Assembly: GCF_013155375.1 (NCBI RefSeq)
Contig: NZ_JABJQY010000002.1
Span: 2,604,001-2,668,000 of the forward strand
DNA length: 64,000 nucleotides
From: Nocardioides sp. zg-1308
Lineage (GTDB): Bacteria > Actinomycetota > Actinomycetes > Propionibacteriales > Nocardioidaceae
Reading direction: 5' to 3'
The translations under genes were made by a program, and so were the position numbers. Below, one piece after another: positions 18,809 through 29,234 of the stretch. Under the pieces are notes generated by a model. It searched no databases and was not told where the DNA came from. It saw nothing but the letters and a program-made list of their open reading frames with translations. Numbering within the stretch: the first letter of the stretch is position 1; the number at the start of each line of letters is the position of its first letter.

Positions 18809-19711
18809 CTAGACGCCGGCCGGGACGGGTGCGCTCCGCGTCCGGGTGGCCGCCGCCACGCCCACGACGGCGACGACCAGCCCCACCAGCTGCGTCGGCG
18901 ACAGGGTCTCGTCGAGGACCACCCACGCCAGCACCGCGGTGACCGGCGGGCTCACGAAGAACAGGCTGGCCGCGGCACCCGACCCGCCACGCAGCACGAG
19001 CAGCGACAGCAGCACGAGGCCCACGATCGAGTTCACCACCGCCAGGAAGAGGACGGCCACGAGGGCCTGGCGGGCGTCGGTCACCGGCCAGGCGCCCTCC
19101 GTGGTCCACCCGAGGACCAGCAACGGAGGCGCCGACATCGCGAACTGCACGGCCGCCGACCACAGCAGGTCGGGCTGCGCGCCGATCCACCGCTGGCCGA
19201 GCGTCCCGAGGCTCAGCGTCAGCATGCTGAGGCAGCCGATGAGGACCGCGACCGGACCGCCGGCGTGGCCGAGGTCCGCGCCCAGCACCAGCAGCACGCC
19301 CGCCACCCCGACGCCGAACCCGGCGACCTGCACCTTCGAGACCCGCTCGCCGAGGAGCGCGGCCGCGAGCAGGGCGGTGAGCACCGGGCTGAGCGCGTGG
19401 AACAGCGAGGCCAGGGTCGCACCGAGCCCCAGGTCGAACGCGACGTACATCAGCCCGAACTGCAGGGCGTTCATGACGAGCCCGACGACGGCCACCCGGC
19501 GGAGCGTCGCCCGGTCCATCCGGGTGGGTCGCCGCAGGACGAGGGCGAGCCCGGCGGCGAGCAGCGCTGCCACCACGAAGCGCCAGCCCAGCACCGAGAA
19601 CGGGGCGGCGGCGTGCACGGCGGCGGGCCCGGAGATGTAGCCCGACGACCAGACCAGCACGAAGGCCGCGGCCGGGACGAGCGGCAGCGTCGAACCGGTC
19701 CGTGGGGGCAC
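18809..19711 (-). CDS. EamA/DMT family transporter
   Basis: 300 residues with ten predicted membrane segments in two EamA halves (about 10-140 and 150-290), as in RhaT/YdcZ-like drug/metabolite transporters. The end of the second half reads FFVSPPVTAVLAWVVLDETLS, a conserved EamA feature; the first half has the equivalent ALSPVLTALLAAALLGERVS. Family members export amino acids or metabolites. GTG at 19711 is preceded after six bases by TAGCGT on the minus strand (19718-19723), fitting a leaderless start. No associated regulator. Confidence 0.88.
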   Translation of the reverse strand: MPPRTGSTLPLVPAAAFVLVWSSGYISGPAAVHAAAPFSVLGWRFVVAALLAAGLALVLRRPTRMDRATLRRVAVVGLVMNALQFGLMYVAFDLGLGATLASLFHALSPVLTALLAAALLGERVSKVQVAGFGVGVAGVLLVLGADLGHAGGPVAVLIGCLSMLTLSLGTLGQRWIGAQPDLLWSAAVQFAMSAPPLLVLGWTTEGAWPVTDARQALVAVLFLAVVNSIVGLVLLSLLVLRGGSGAAASLFFVSPPVTAVLAWVVLDETLSPTQLVGLVVAVVGVAAATRTRSAPVPAGV

Positions 19712-19860
19712 CGCCGCACGCTAGCGTCCCGGCACCTGGGGGCCGGTGGGAGGCGCGGCCGCCGAGACGGCCCGCTCCGGCGGCCCGTCGCCGGTTCGGT
19801 CGGGCAGGACCCGCGTGGAAGAATGACGCGATCCCGCCGTCGTACCACTGAAAGCAGTCC

Positions 19861-21735
<1,875 letters not shown>

Positions 21736-21737
21736 CC

Positions 21738-22244
21738 GTGCCGGTCGTCCGCGCCGACGACGTCACCGCGCGGCCCTGGGCCAACGGTGGCGGCGTCACG
21801 CGCGAGCTCGCGACGGCCGCGGACGGCTCGTGGCGGATCAGCCTCGCCGACGTCGACCGCGACGGGCCCTTCTCGACGTTCCCGGACCGGCAGCGGCTGC
21901 TGACGCTCGTGGACGGCGCCGTGCTCGGGCTCGAGGTCGACGGCACGGCCCACGTCGTCGAGCCGCGCCGCCCGTTCGCCTTCGACGGTGGAGCCGCCGT
22001 CGTGGCCACGGTGCCCGAGGGGCCGGTGCGGGTGCTCAACGTGATCGCCGGGCCCAGCGTGACGCCGTACGTCACCGTGCTGGAGCTCGGCCGCACCTCG
22101 ACGCTGCCGCTGGCCGAGGACCAGGCGGCGTACGTCCTCGCCGGCCGGCCGGACGGCGCCGAGGTCGGCTGCCTGCTCACCGGTCCGGGTGGGGTGTCGG
22201 GTCGGTGCACCGTGGCGGTCGTGACGCTCGAGGCCGTCAGCTGA
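21738..22244 (+). CDS. HutD/Ves family protein
   Basis: 168 residues of the HutD cupin family. It has the signature WANGGGVTRELA near residue 14 and WRISLADVDRDGPFSTFPDRQRLLTLVDG, both diagnostic. HutD proteins accompany histidine utilisation genes in some bacteria and Ves is cold-induced in E. coli; no hut genes are present here, so the role is open. GTG at 21738 follows lepA by two bases. The last 8 bases overlap the 3' end of the convergent DinB-like gene. Confidence 0.85.
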   Translation: MPVVRADDVTARPWANGGGVTRELATAADGSWRISLADVDRDGPFSTFPDRQRLLTLVDGAVLGLEVDGTAHVVEPRRPFAFDGGAAVVATVPEGPVRVLNVIAGPSVTPYVTVLELGRTSTLPLAEDQAAYVLAGRPDGAEVGCLLTGPGGVSGRCTVAVVTLEAVS

Positions 22245-22803
22245 CGGTGGCCGGCTCCCAGCGGGGGTCGCGGCCCAGCCGGGCGAGCAGCCGGTCCGTC
22301 GCGCTCGCGTCGGGGTCGACGTCGACGGGCCCGGTGCACACGCCGTCGGAGTAGAGGGCGTCGCCCCAGCCGTCGGCGGTGGCGTGGAGCTCGGCGGCCT
22401 CCGCCTCGTCGATCGACCACGGCTGGCGGGTCGCCCGGGCGACGTCGGAGCCGTGGACGACGAGGTCCCAGCCGTAGAAGTCGGCCATCGTGGCGGCGAT
22501 CGTGGTGCGGCCGAAGAAGCCGTCGTACTCCCGGTCGGCGACGCCGTCGCGGTCCAGCACCGCGGCCACCTCGGCCGCGTGCCGGCGCCATCCCGCGGCC
22601 GGGTCGGTGAGGTCGGGCCGGGGGCCCGGGGCGAGGTCGTGGCGCTCGAGGAAGTCGCGCTCGGTGTCGACGACGTGCGCGACGACGTCGCGGACGGACC
22701 AGCCCTCGCAGGGCGTGGGGGCGTCCCACTGCGCGTCGGCGCGGTCGAGGATGTCGGCGAAGGTGGCGGCGCGCTGGGTGAAGTGCTGTGCGGTGGTGGT
22801 CAT
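22237..22803 (-). CDS. TIGR03086-type DinB-like metal-binding protein
   Basis: 188 residues of the DinB/maleylpyruvate isomerase-like family: TPCEGWSVRDVVAHVVDTERDFLERH near residues 30-55, where the histidines of the metal site lie, and YGWDLVVHGSDVARATRQP later, supplying the third histidine. TIGR03086 members are common in mycothiol-producing actinobacteria; the physiological substrate is unknown. ATG at 22803; the gene diverges from an AraC regulator 51 bases away, which may regulate it. Confidence 0.82.
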   Translation of the reverse strand: MTTTAQHFTQRAATFADILDRADAQWDAPTPCEGWSVRDVVAHVVDTERDFLERHDLAPGPRPDLTDPAAGWRRHAAEVAAVLDRDGVADREYDGFFGRTTIAATMADFYGWDLVVHGSDVARATRQPWSIDEAEAAELHATADGWGDALYSDGVCTGPVDVDPDASATDRLLARLGRDPRWEPATVS

Positions 22804-22854
22804 GGGTCCACGCTCGCACCGCTCGTGTCGGTGCCTCTTGTGATAATCCGACAC

Positions 22855-23700
22855 ATGACCGGACAGGTGCCCCTCCAGCCGGTCGACCCGGTCGACCGCG
22901 CGCACCTCACCGGCCTGAGCAGGCCCTCGCCGCCCATCCACCGCTACGCGCCGTCCGCGCACCTCGCCCACCTGGTCGAGCGCTACTGGATCCCGGTCTG
23001 GTCCCTGGCCGAGCCCTCCACGCAGAGCACGCTGCAGCACCCGGTGTGCCTCGTCGTGGTCAGCAACACCTACGCCCGCTTCTACGGCGTGGCGCGCGGC
23101 CGGTCCAGCGTCACCCTCGAGGGCGACGGCTGGGCCGTCGGCACGATGCTCGCGCCCGCGGCCGGGCGTCTGGTCCTCGGGCGGTCGGTCGCCGAGGTGA
23201 CCGACACGTGGATCGACCTGTCCGAGGTGCTGCCCGACGACCACGCCGGGCTGGTCGACCGGGTCCGGGCCGCGATGGCCGACGAGCCCGGCAGCCCCGT
23301 CGCCCACGCGGCCGCCATCGCGGCCACCGAGGACTGGCTGACCACCCTCCTCCCGGTCGACGCGCAGGGCCTGCAGGTCAACCGGCTGGTCGCCTGGCTG
23401 CGCGAGCACCCGGAGGCGACCCGGGTGGGCGACCTGGCGCGGGAGGCCGGGTTGTCGGAGCGGAGCCTCCAGCGGCTGGTGGAGCAGCGCCTCGGCCTCG
23501 CCCCCAAGTGGCTGGTCCAGCGGCGACGGCTGCACGACGCCGTGCTGGCGCTCAAGACGGGCGACGGCGCCCTCGCCGACATGGCGGCCGACCTCGGCTA
23601 CACCGACCAGGCCCACTTCACCCACGACTTCCGCACGGTGACGGGCATGACACCGGGGGAGTACCTCCGCGACCAGCCGTCCGCTGGGACGTCAACCTGA
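22855..23700 (+). CDS. AraC family transcriptional regulator
   Basis: 281 residues. The N-terminal half has the DUF6597-like ligand region seen in many actinobacterial AraC proteins (HLAHLVERYWIPVWSL). The C-terminal half has two helix-turn-helix units (DLAREAGLSERSLQRLVEQRLG and MAADLGYTDQAHFTHDFRTVTGMTPGEYLR). GATAAT (22842-22847) seven bases before the ATG at 22855 suggests a leaderless mRNA. It is divergent from the DinB-like gene with only 51 bases between start codons, which suggests joint control. Confidence 0.88.
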   Translation: MTGQVPLQPVDPVDRAHLTGLSRPSPPIHRYAPSAHLAHLVERYWIPVWSLAEPSTQSTLQHPVCLVVVSNTYARFYGVARGRSSVTLEGDGWAVGTMLAPAAGRLVLGRSVAEVTDTWIDLSEVLPDDHAGLVDRVRAAMADEPGSPVAHAAAIAATEDWLTTLLPVDAQGLQVNRLVAWLREHPEATRVGDLAREAGLSERSLQRLVEQRLGLAPKWLVQRRRLHDAVLALKTGDGALADMAADLGYTDQAHFTHDFRTVTGMTPGEYLRDQPSAGTST

Positions 23701-23737
23701 GGTTGACAGACGGTGGCCCGCGCGGCACGGTGGTGGC

Positions 23738-24082
23738 ATGTCCCCGATCCCGGCCCACCTCCTCGTCGCCCTCGCGTTCACGGTCGTCGTCGGCCTGGTC
23801 TCCGGCGGCACCTGGCCCTACTTCGTCATGGGCGCCGGGCTGGCGCTCTCGCTGTGGGTGATGCTCTTCGCCGGCTCCTGGGCCGGTCCCGAGCGGGAGA
23901 CCCACGGGCGCACCTCCGCCTCGCACTACGCCGTCGCGGCAGCGGTCGCGCTCGTGCTCGGCTACGCCATGTACGTCGTGGGCGACGGCGCCTCGTGGTG
24001 GGCCACCGGCGTGATCCTCGCCGGCGTGCTGGTGCCGGCCGGCCTGGTGGCCAGCCGGTCGCGAGCCGGCGACGGTGCCTGA
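23738..24082 (+). CDS. Small integral membrane protein, unknown
   Basis: 114 residues with four hydrophobic segments (about 7-23, 28-46, 64-82 and 88-106), separated by a short polar loop GPERETHGRTSASHY. No family recognised; many actinobacteria carry comparable four-helix proteins. ATG at 23738. The stop overlaps the GTG of the next gene by eight bases, so the two are likely translated together. Confidence 0.7.
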   Translation: MSPIPAHLLVALAFTVVVGLVSGGTWPYFVMGAGLALSLWVMLFAGSWAGPERETHGRTSASHYAVAAAVALVLGYAMYVVGDGASWWATGVILAGVLVPAGLVASRSRAGDGA

Positions 24083-24650
24083 GGACGACCCGCTCGACCG
24101 GGTGAGGGCGGCCGCCACCGCGGTGCACCTCGCCGAGCGCGCCCTCGCCGACGCCGTGCGGCGCGCGCAGGCGGCCGGCCACAGCTGGGCCGCGGTGGGC
24201 GCGGTCCTCGGCACCTCGCGGCAGGCGGCCTTCAAGCGGTTCGGGACGCCGCGCGACCCGCGTACGGGCCGGCCGATGGCCCCCGCCGACACAGCCGGCG
24301 TGGTGGCGACCACCGAGGGCGTCTTCGCGGCCCTCGACGCAGGCCGCTACGACGAGCTCCGCGCGATGATGCCCGACGACGTCGCCCGGGTGCTCACCCG
24401 CGACGTCGTCCTCGGCGCCTGGGCGCGCGCGGTCGCCGACACCGGCAACCTGGTCGCGTGCCGCGACACGGTCGTGCAGCTGCCCGGAGGTGAGGACGCG
24501 CCGTCCGCCGAGGTGCTCGGCACCGTGGTGGGCGCCACCACGCTGGTCTGCGAGGCCGGCGAGTGGCAGGGCCGGGTCGCGCTGGGCCAGGACGGGGGCC
24601 TGCTCGGCCTGCTGGTGGTGCCGGTCGGTGCGGACGGGCTGCCGTTCTGA
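24075..24650 (+). CDS. HTH plus DUF3887-like protein
   Basis: 191 residues. The N-terminal 60 contain a helix-turn-helix-like pattern (AAGHSWAAVGAVLGTSRQAAFKRFG) found in many short actinobacterial regulators. The C-terminal part (GVFAALDAGRYDELRAMMPDDV ... LVACRDTVVQLPGG) resembles DUF3887, a cystatin-like domain sometimes attached to alpha/beta hydrolases. A sensing function is possible but unproven. The start is GTG at 24075, overlapping the previous gene. The stop codon lies in the first unit of a 10-base tandem repeat. Confidence 0.72.
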   Translation: MPEDDPLDRVRAAATAVHLAERALADAVRRAQAAGHSWAAVGAVLGTSRQAAFKRFGTPRDPRTGRPMAPADTAGVVATTEGVFAALDAGRYDELRAMMPDDVARVLTRDVVLGAWARAVADTGNLVACRDTVVQLPGGEDAPSAEVLGTVVGATTLVCEAGEWQGRVALGQDGGLLGLLVVPVGADGLPF

Positions 24651-24690
24651 GCCGTTCTGACCCGTCTTGGGCCGTTCTGGGCCGTTCTGG
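24641..24690 (+). repeat. Five 10-base tandem repeats over a stop codon
   Basis: GCCGTTCTGA occurs twice (24641-24660), then a diverged CCCGTCTTGG (24661-24670), then GCCGTTCTGG twice (24671-24690). The first copy contains the TGA of the upstream gene. No hairpin is formed; the array fills most of the gap to the convergent AlkZ-like gene. Confidence 0.85.
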
Positions 24691-24717
24691 GCCCTTTCGC
24701 CGAGACCGCGAGGCGCC

Positions 24718-25833
24718 TCAGACGGCCTCGCGGGTGAGCGACACGTCCGTCACCTCGATGCCCAGGGCCGCCTCGAGGGCCGCGACCGGCTCCTCCAGCT
24801 CCGTCCTCGTCGGCTTGCGGGTGCGGGCGAACCACGTGACCTCGAGCGGACGTCGCCGCGAGCTGCCGCCGGCCCGCCAGAAACCGGTGATCCTCCCGTC
24901 GACCAGCAGCGGCGGGAGCAGCATCCCGTTGGACTCGTTCCACAGGCGGCGGTTGTGCTCGGGGCTCACGAAGCGGTCGCGCGCCTTGGAGTCGTAGCCG
25001 CACAGCAGCGCGTCGAACTCCGGGAGCAGCCGTACGCCGGGCAGGTCCCGCGGCGGCGGCGCGTCCGCCAGGTCGAGGTAGCCGCGCCCGTCCGGACCCT
25101 CGTCCTCGACGACGTCCGTGCCGCCGAGGCCCGCGAGGCCCTCCTCGACCGCGCCCAGGGACACCCCCGACCACCACGCCAGGTCCTGGCGGGACGAGGG
25201 ACCGTGGGCCGCGAGGTGCAGGCGGACGACGTCGGTCGTGGTGGCCGGCCCCGTGCGGTCGAAGGTCCGGTAGACGGGCCTGCCCTGACCCTCCCACCGG
25301 TCGCCGGAGGCCGGCCGGCGGACGAGCCCGCCGTGGGCGAAGGACAGGTAGCGCCCCGGGACGGTCTCCGTGGCCCCCTCCGCGTGCGGTGCGTGCCGGC
25401 CGAGCCAGTCGACGAGGTGGTCGCGGAGCTCGTCGGGGGTGCGCCACTCGCGGGCGAAGTCCTCGATGGAGAGCCACAGGGCCGCGAGCTGGTCGTCGGT
25501 GACGCCCAGCATCCGGGCCCAGCGGCGGTGCTGGCCGACCCGGGTCGCCTCGGCGAGCACCGTGTAGGCCGCCGAGCTGGCCGTGTGCACCGTGCCGCGG
25601 ATCGTGCTGCCCCGCACGATCGCGCCCGCGTCGTACGCCTCGGTGATCGCCGCGTGGGTGGTGCCGGGGAAGCGGGCGCCGAGCCCGATGAAGGCGGAGC
25701 GGGCGGTCTGCGTCTGCATGTCGCCGATCGCGTGCACCGCGGCCGCGACCTCGGCGCCGCTGCCGGGGACGGGACGGTCGGGGAGCTGCCGGGCCAGCGA
25801 CGCCGCGCCCAGCTCGGCCCAGGTGCGCGCCAC
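24718..25833 (-). CDS. AlkZ-like winged-helix DNA glycosylase family protein
   Basis: 371 residues of the HTH_42 (winged-helix DNA-binding) family. MQTQ gives a Q-x-Q at 40-42, the catalytic position in AlkZ enzymes that unhook DNA interstrand crosslinks; other members (YcaQ) have Q-x-D. Further family segments are GTTHAAITEAYDAG, IRGTVHTASSAAYTVL and LLPEFDALLCGYDSKARDRFV. Most members lie in self-resistance or housekeeping repair contexts; no biosynthetic genes are nearby here. GTG at 25833 is three bases after the XdhC-like stop, so they are cotranscribed. Confidence 0.83.
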   Translation of the reverse strand: MARTWAELGAASLARQLPDRPVPGSGAEVAAAVHAIGDMQTQTARSAFIGLGARFPGTTHAAITEAYDAGAIVRGSTIRGTVHTASSAAYTVLAEATRVGQHRRWARMLGVTDDQLAALWLSIEDFAREWRTPDELRDHLVDWLGRHAPHAEGATETVPGRYLSFAHGGLVRRPASGDRWEGQGRPVYRTFDRTGPATTTDVVRLHLAAHGPSSRQDLAWWSGVSLGAVEEGLAGLGGTDVVEDEGPDGRGYLDLADAPPPRDLPGVRLLPEFDALLCGYDSKARDRFVSPEHNRRLWNESNGMLLPPLLVDGRITGFWRAGGSSRRRPLEVTWFARTRKPTRTELEEPVAALEAALGIEVTDVSLTREAV

Positions 25834-25836
25834 GTC

Positions 25837-26289
25837 TCAGCCGCGCATCGGGCCGCCGGGGCGGCCGTGGGACTCGGCGACGATCTCCGCGACCACTGAC
25901 AGCGCGATCTCGCCCGGGGCCCTGCCACCGAGGTCGTGGCCCGCAGGCACGTGGAGAGTGGACACGTCGACGCCCTCGGCGAGAAGCTCCTCGACCAGCC
26001 CCGCGGCGCGTCGCCGGCTCGCCATCATGGCGACGTAGGCCGCCTCGGAGGCGAGCGCAGCCCGCAGGACCGCCGGGGCGTCCGGGGCGTCGTGGTCGCA
26101 GAGGACGACCGCGTCCCCGGGGCGGGGGTCGAGCCCCGGACCGCCGTCGTCGGCCGGCTCGACGACCACGGTGCGGCCCACCGTCGACGCGATGGCGGCC
26201 ACCGCCCGGGCGATCGGGTTGTCGCTGAGGACGAGGATCCGCCCGTGCTCGACGCCGTCGTCGGACCACGGCCGCTGGCGATCGCTCAT
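25837..26289 (-). CDS. XdhC-family Rossmann domain protein (short form)
   Basis: 150 residues, corresponding only to the C-terminal Rossmann domain of XdhC/CoxI. It has RILVLSDNPIARAVAAIASTVG at the N-terminus, AAYVAMMASRRRAAGLVEELLAEG and the closing HVPAGHDLGGRAPGEIALSVVAEIV. XdhC inserts molybdenum cofactor into xanthine dehydrogenase-type enzymes, but the N-terminal XdhC domain and any molybdoenzyme genes are missing here. ATG at 26289, seven bases after a minus-strand TAGGCT -10 box. Confidence 0.8.
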   Translation of the reverse strand: MSDRQRPWSDDGVEHGRILVLSDNPIARAVAAIASTVGRTVVVEPADDGGPGLDPRPGDAVVLCDHDAPDAPAVLRAALASEAAYVAMMASRRRAAGLVEELLAEGVDVSTLHVPAGHDLGGRAPGEIALSVVAEIVAESHGRPGGPMRG

Positions 26290-26296
26290 GGCGGCC

Positions 26297-26306
26297 AGCC
26301 TAGAGT
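26297..26306. promoter_or_regulatory. Overlapping divergent -10 boxes (XdhC-like / APH-like)
   Basis: The 10 bases AGCCTAGAGT carry TAGGCT on the minus strand (26297-26302, seven bases before ATG 26289) and TAGAGT on the plus strand (26301-26306, six bases before ATG 26313). The two hexamers share the central TA at 26301-26302. Only 23 bases separate the two start codons, so both mRNAs must be leaderless and use facing -10 elements. Confidence 0.65.
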
Positions 26307-26312
26307 CGCGGC

Positions 26313-27245
26313 ATGCCCGTCACCATCCCTCCGGGACTGCTCGCGCAGCGGGCGCTCGGCGAGGACTGGTCCGGGTGGCTGGACCGGTTGCCGCGCCTGG
26401 CCGCCGACCTCCTCGAGGAGTGGCGGCTCACGCCGGTCGCGCTGCCGCTGCACGGGTTCTGCTCCCTCGTGCTGCCGGTCACCGACGCCGACGGCACGGG
26501 CGCGGCCCTCAAGATCACCTTCGACGGCGACGAGGAGTCGCTGCACGAGGGACTGGCCCTGCAGCACTGGGGCGGGCGCGGCGCCGTACGCCTGCTCCGG
26601 GCCGACCCGCGGCGGCGCGCGCTCCTGCTCGGGTGGCTGCCCGGCCCCGACATGGGCGACGTGTGGGACGTGGAGGCGTGCGAGGTCGTCGGCGGGCTCT
26701 ACGACCGGCTGCACGTCCCCGCCATGCCGCAGCTGGCCACCGTGGCGTCGTACGTCGAGCGGTGGCTGCGCGACCTCGACGAGCTGGGCCGTGACGTGCC
26801 GATCCCGCGGCGCTACGTCGAGCAGGCGTTGGCGCTCGGCCGCGACCTCCTCGCCGATGCGGCCGGCCCGGTCGTGGTGCACGGCGACCTGCACTACGCC
26901 AACGTGATGGCCGACGACGCAGGGGCGTGGCTGGCCATCGATCCCAAGCCGATGGCCGGCGACCCGCACTACGAGCCCGCGCCCATGCTGTGGAACAGGA
27001 TGGAGGAGCTGAGCGGCCCCGGCGCCGTCGGCTCGGTGCGCGACGGGCTGCGGCGCCGCTTCCACGCCCTCGTCGACGCCGGTGGGCTCGACGAGGCGCG
27101 GGCGCGCGACTGGGTCGTGGTCCGGATGGTCGTCAACGCCGGGTGGACGGTGCAGGACGCCCGCGCTGACCGTCGTCGGCTCACGGCCGAGGAGCAGGAC
27201 TGGATCACCCGCTGCGTCGCGATCACCAAGGCCGTGCAGGACTAG
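26313..27245 (+). CDS. Aminoglycoside/hydroxyurea phosphotransferase-like protein
   Basis: 310 residues resembling the APH_6/hydroxyurea phosphotransferase family that includes streptomycin 6-kinases. Visible features: ALKITFDG (ATP-binding lysine), VVVHGDLHYANVM (catalytic HGDxxxxN loop) and LAIDPKPMAGDPHYEPAPMLWNR, highly characteristic of this subfamily. Chromosomal copies in soil actinobacteria can confer low-level resistance or act on unknown sugars. ATG at 26313 is leaderless by position. No resistance island surrounds it. Confidence 0.85.
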   Translation: MPVTIPPGLLAQRALGEDWSGWLDRLPRLAADLLEEWRLTPVALPLHGFCSLVLPVTDADGTGAALKITFDGDEESLHEGLALQHWGGRGAVRLLRADPRRRALLLGWLPGPDMGDVWDVEACEVVGGLYDRLHVPAMPQLATVASYVERWLRDLDELGRDVPIPRRYVEQALALGRDLLADAAGPVVVHGDLHYANVMADDAGAWLAIDPKPMAGDPHYEPAPMLWNRMEELSGPGAVGSVRDGLRRRFHALVDAGGLDEARARDWVVVRMVVNAGWTVQDARADRRRLTAEEQDWITRCVAITKAVQD

Positions 27246-27289
27246 TCGTCCGCCGCGGCTCACTGGTCCGGTCAATTCGCCGTGTTTGC

Positions 27290-27365
27290 TACCACTCGGT
27301 AAACCAAGTGATCTAGGTTACAGCCCAGTCAGCAGCAAGCCCCGCTGTGTGACGCGCCGCGTCAC
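27290..27365 (+). promoter_or_regulatory. fadD upstream region with two palindromes
   Basis: TACC-actc-GGTA (27290-27301) and the perfect 17-base palindrome GTGACGCG-c-CGCGTCAC (27349-27365) both lie upstream of the acyl-CoA synthetase. TAGGTT at 27313-27318 could be the -10 box, putting the first site near -35 and the second in the transcribed leader. TetR-type fatty-acid regulators commonly bind such sites; no regulator gene is adjacent, so the binding protein is unknown. Confidence 0.5.
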
Positions 27366-27390
27366 GCTCCGACGAATGAGTAGGTAACAG

Positions 27391-29211
27391 ATGCCGATCA
27401 CCATCGACACGGCGTTCCTCGACACCATGCCACCCAACGTGGCCGTCCAGTTCTTCGACCGCGTCGCGGCGTCGCCCGACAGCGAGGCGTTCCGCTTCCC
27501 GCGCGGCGAGGCCTGGGAGTCCGTCACGTGGAAGCAGGCCGGTGACAAGGTGGAGGCACTCGCCGCGGGCCTGATCGCCCTGGGGGTCGAGCCCGAGCAG
27601 CGCGTGGGGATCGCGTCGGGCACCCGCTACGAGTGGATCCTGGCCGACCTCGCGATCATGTGCGCCGCCGGCGCCACCACGACGGTCTACCCGAGCACCA
27701 ACGCCGAGGACACCGTCTACATCCTGGGTGACTCCGAGAGCCGGGTCGTCTTCGCCGAGGACGCCGAGCAGCTCGCCAAGCTCACCGCGCACCGCGCGGA
27801 GCTGCCCCACGTCAGCAAGGTGGTCGTCCTCGACGGCCAGGGCGACGGCGACTGGGTGATCTCCCTCGACGACCTCGCCGCGCTCGGCGCGGCCAGGCTG
27901 GCCGAGCAGCCCGACGTCGTGCGTACGACGTCGCAGGCGATCGCCCCCGACCAGCTCGCCACCTTGATCTACACCTCCGGGACCACCGGTCGCCCCAAGG
28001 GCGTGCGGCTGCGGCACTCCTCGTGGGTCTACGAGGGCGAGGCGATCCGCGCGCAGGGCATCCTCGGCCCGGACGACCTCGAGTTCCGCTGGCTGCCGAT
28101 GGCCCACTCGTTCGGCAAGGTGCTCATGTCGACGCAGATGGCGTGCGGCTTCGCCGCCGCGATCGACGGCCGCGTCGAGAAGATCGTCGACAACCTCGGC
28201 GTCGTGAAGCCGACCTTCATGGGCGCGGCCCCGCGCATCTTCGAGAAGGCGCACGGCCGCATCGTCACCATGCAGGCCGCCGAGGGCGGCGCCAAGGAGA
28301 AGATCTTCAAGAGCGCCTTCAAGGTGGGCCTCGAGGTCGAGCGGCTCAAGCGCGAGGGCAAGTCCGTCCCGCTGGGGCTCAAGGTCCAGCACGGCCTGTT
28401 CGACCGGCTGGTCTTCTCCAAGATCCGCGACCGCTTCGGCGGCAACGTCCGCTTCTTCATCTCGGGCGCCGCGGCGCTCAACCGCGACATCGCCGAGTGG
28501 TTCGGCGCGGCCGGCATCACGATCCTCGAGGGCTACGGCCTGACGGAGACCTCGGCCGGCTCGTTCGTCAACCACCCCCAGCAGAACAAGTTCGGCACGG
28601 TCGGTCCGGTCTTCCCGGGCAGCGAGGTCAAGCTCGGCGAGAACGACGAGATCATGATCAAGGGTCCCGGCGTCATGGACGGCTACCACAACCTGCCCGA
28701 GGAGACGGCGAAGACGCTGACCTCCGACGGCTGGCTGCACACCGGTGACAAGGGCGCCCTCGACGAGGACGGCCACCTGGTCATCACCGGTCGCATCAAG
28801 GAGCTGTTCAAGACCTCGGGCGGCAAGTACATCGCCCCGCCCGCGATCGAGTCGAAGTTCAAGGCCGTGTGCCCCTACGCCAGCCAGTTCATGGTCTTCG
28901 GCGACGAGCGCAACTACTGCGTCGCCCTCGTCACCCTCGACCCGGACGCGATGGCCGGCTGGGCCGAGGAGAACGGCATGAGCGGTGCGTCCTACACAGA
29001 CATCGTGCGCTCGGACGCGGTGCGCCAGATGGTCGCCGACTACATCGAGGACCTCAACAGCCACCTCAACCGTTGGGAGACGATCAAGAAGTGGAAGCTC
29101 CTCGACCACGACCTGACGGTCGAGTCGGGCGAGCTCACCCCGTCGATGAAGGTCAAGCGCAACGTGGTGCAGCAGAACAACCAGGCGCTCATCGAGGAGA
29201 TGTACGCCTGA
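27391..29211 (+). CDS. fadD: Long-chain fatty acid--CoA ligase
   Basis: 606-residue ANL-superfamily enzyme that activates fatty acids to acyl-CoA through acyl-AMP (beta-oxidation or lipid synthesis). The P-loop is YTSGTTGRPKG at 194-204, followed by the linker LEGYGLTETSAG, GWLHTGDKG and GRIKELFKTSGGKYIAPPAIE with the C-terminal catalytic lysine region. It resembles FadD15-type long-chain synthetases of actinobacteria in length and order. ATG at 27391 is preceded by GTAACAG and a leader of about 65 bases containing a palindrome. Confidence 0.92.
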   Translation: MPITIDTAFLDTMPPNVAVQFFDRVAASPDSEAFRFPRGEAWESVTWKQAGDKVEALAAGLIALGVEPEQRVGIASGTRYEWILADLAIMCAAGATTTVYPSTNAEDTVYILGDSESRVVFAEDAEQLAKLTAHRAELPHVSKVVVLDGQGDGDWVISLDDLAALGAARLAEQPDVVRTTSQAIAPDQLATLIYTSGTTGRPKGVRLRHSSWVYEGEAIRAQGILGPDDLEFRWLPMAHSFGKVLMSTQMACGFAAAIDGRVEKIVDNLGVVKPTFMGAAPRIFEKAHGRIVTMQAAEGGAKEKIFKSAFKVGLEVERLKREGKSVPLGLKVQHGLFDRLVFSKIRDRFGGNVRFFISGAAALNRDIAEWFGAAGITILEGYGLTETSAGSFVNHPQQNKFGTVGPVFPGSEVKLGENDEIMIKGPGVMDGYHNLPEETAKTLTSDGWLHTGDKGALDEDGHLVITGRIKELFKTSGGKYIAPPAIESKFKAVCPYASQFMVFGDERNYCVALVTLDPDAMAGWAEENGMSGASYTDIVRSDAVRQMVADYIEDLNSHLNRWETIKKWKLLDHDLTVESGELTPSMKVKRNVVQQNNQALIEEMYA

Positions 29212-29234
29212 CCGTCACGGTTGCGTGAGCGGGG

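Noticed and set aside
21738..22244. Histidine utilisation operon from the HutD-like gene
   Set aside because: No hutH, hutU, hutI or regulator nearby; the gene follows lepA.
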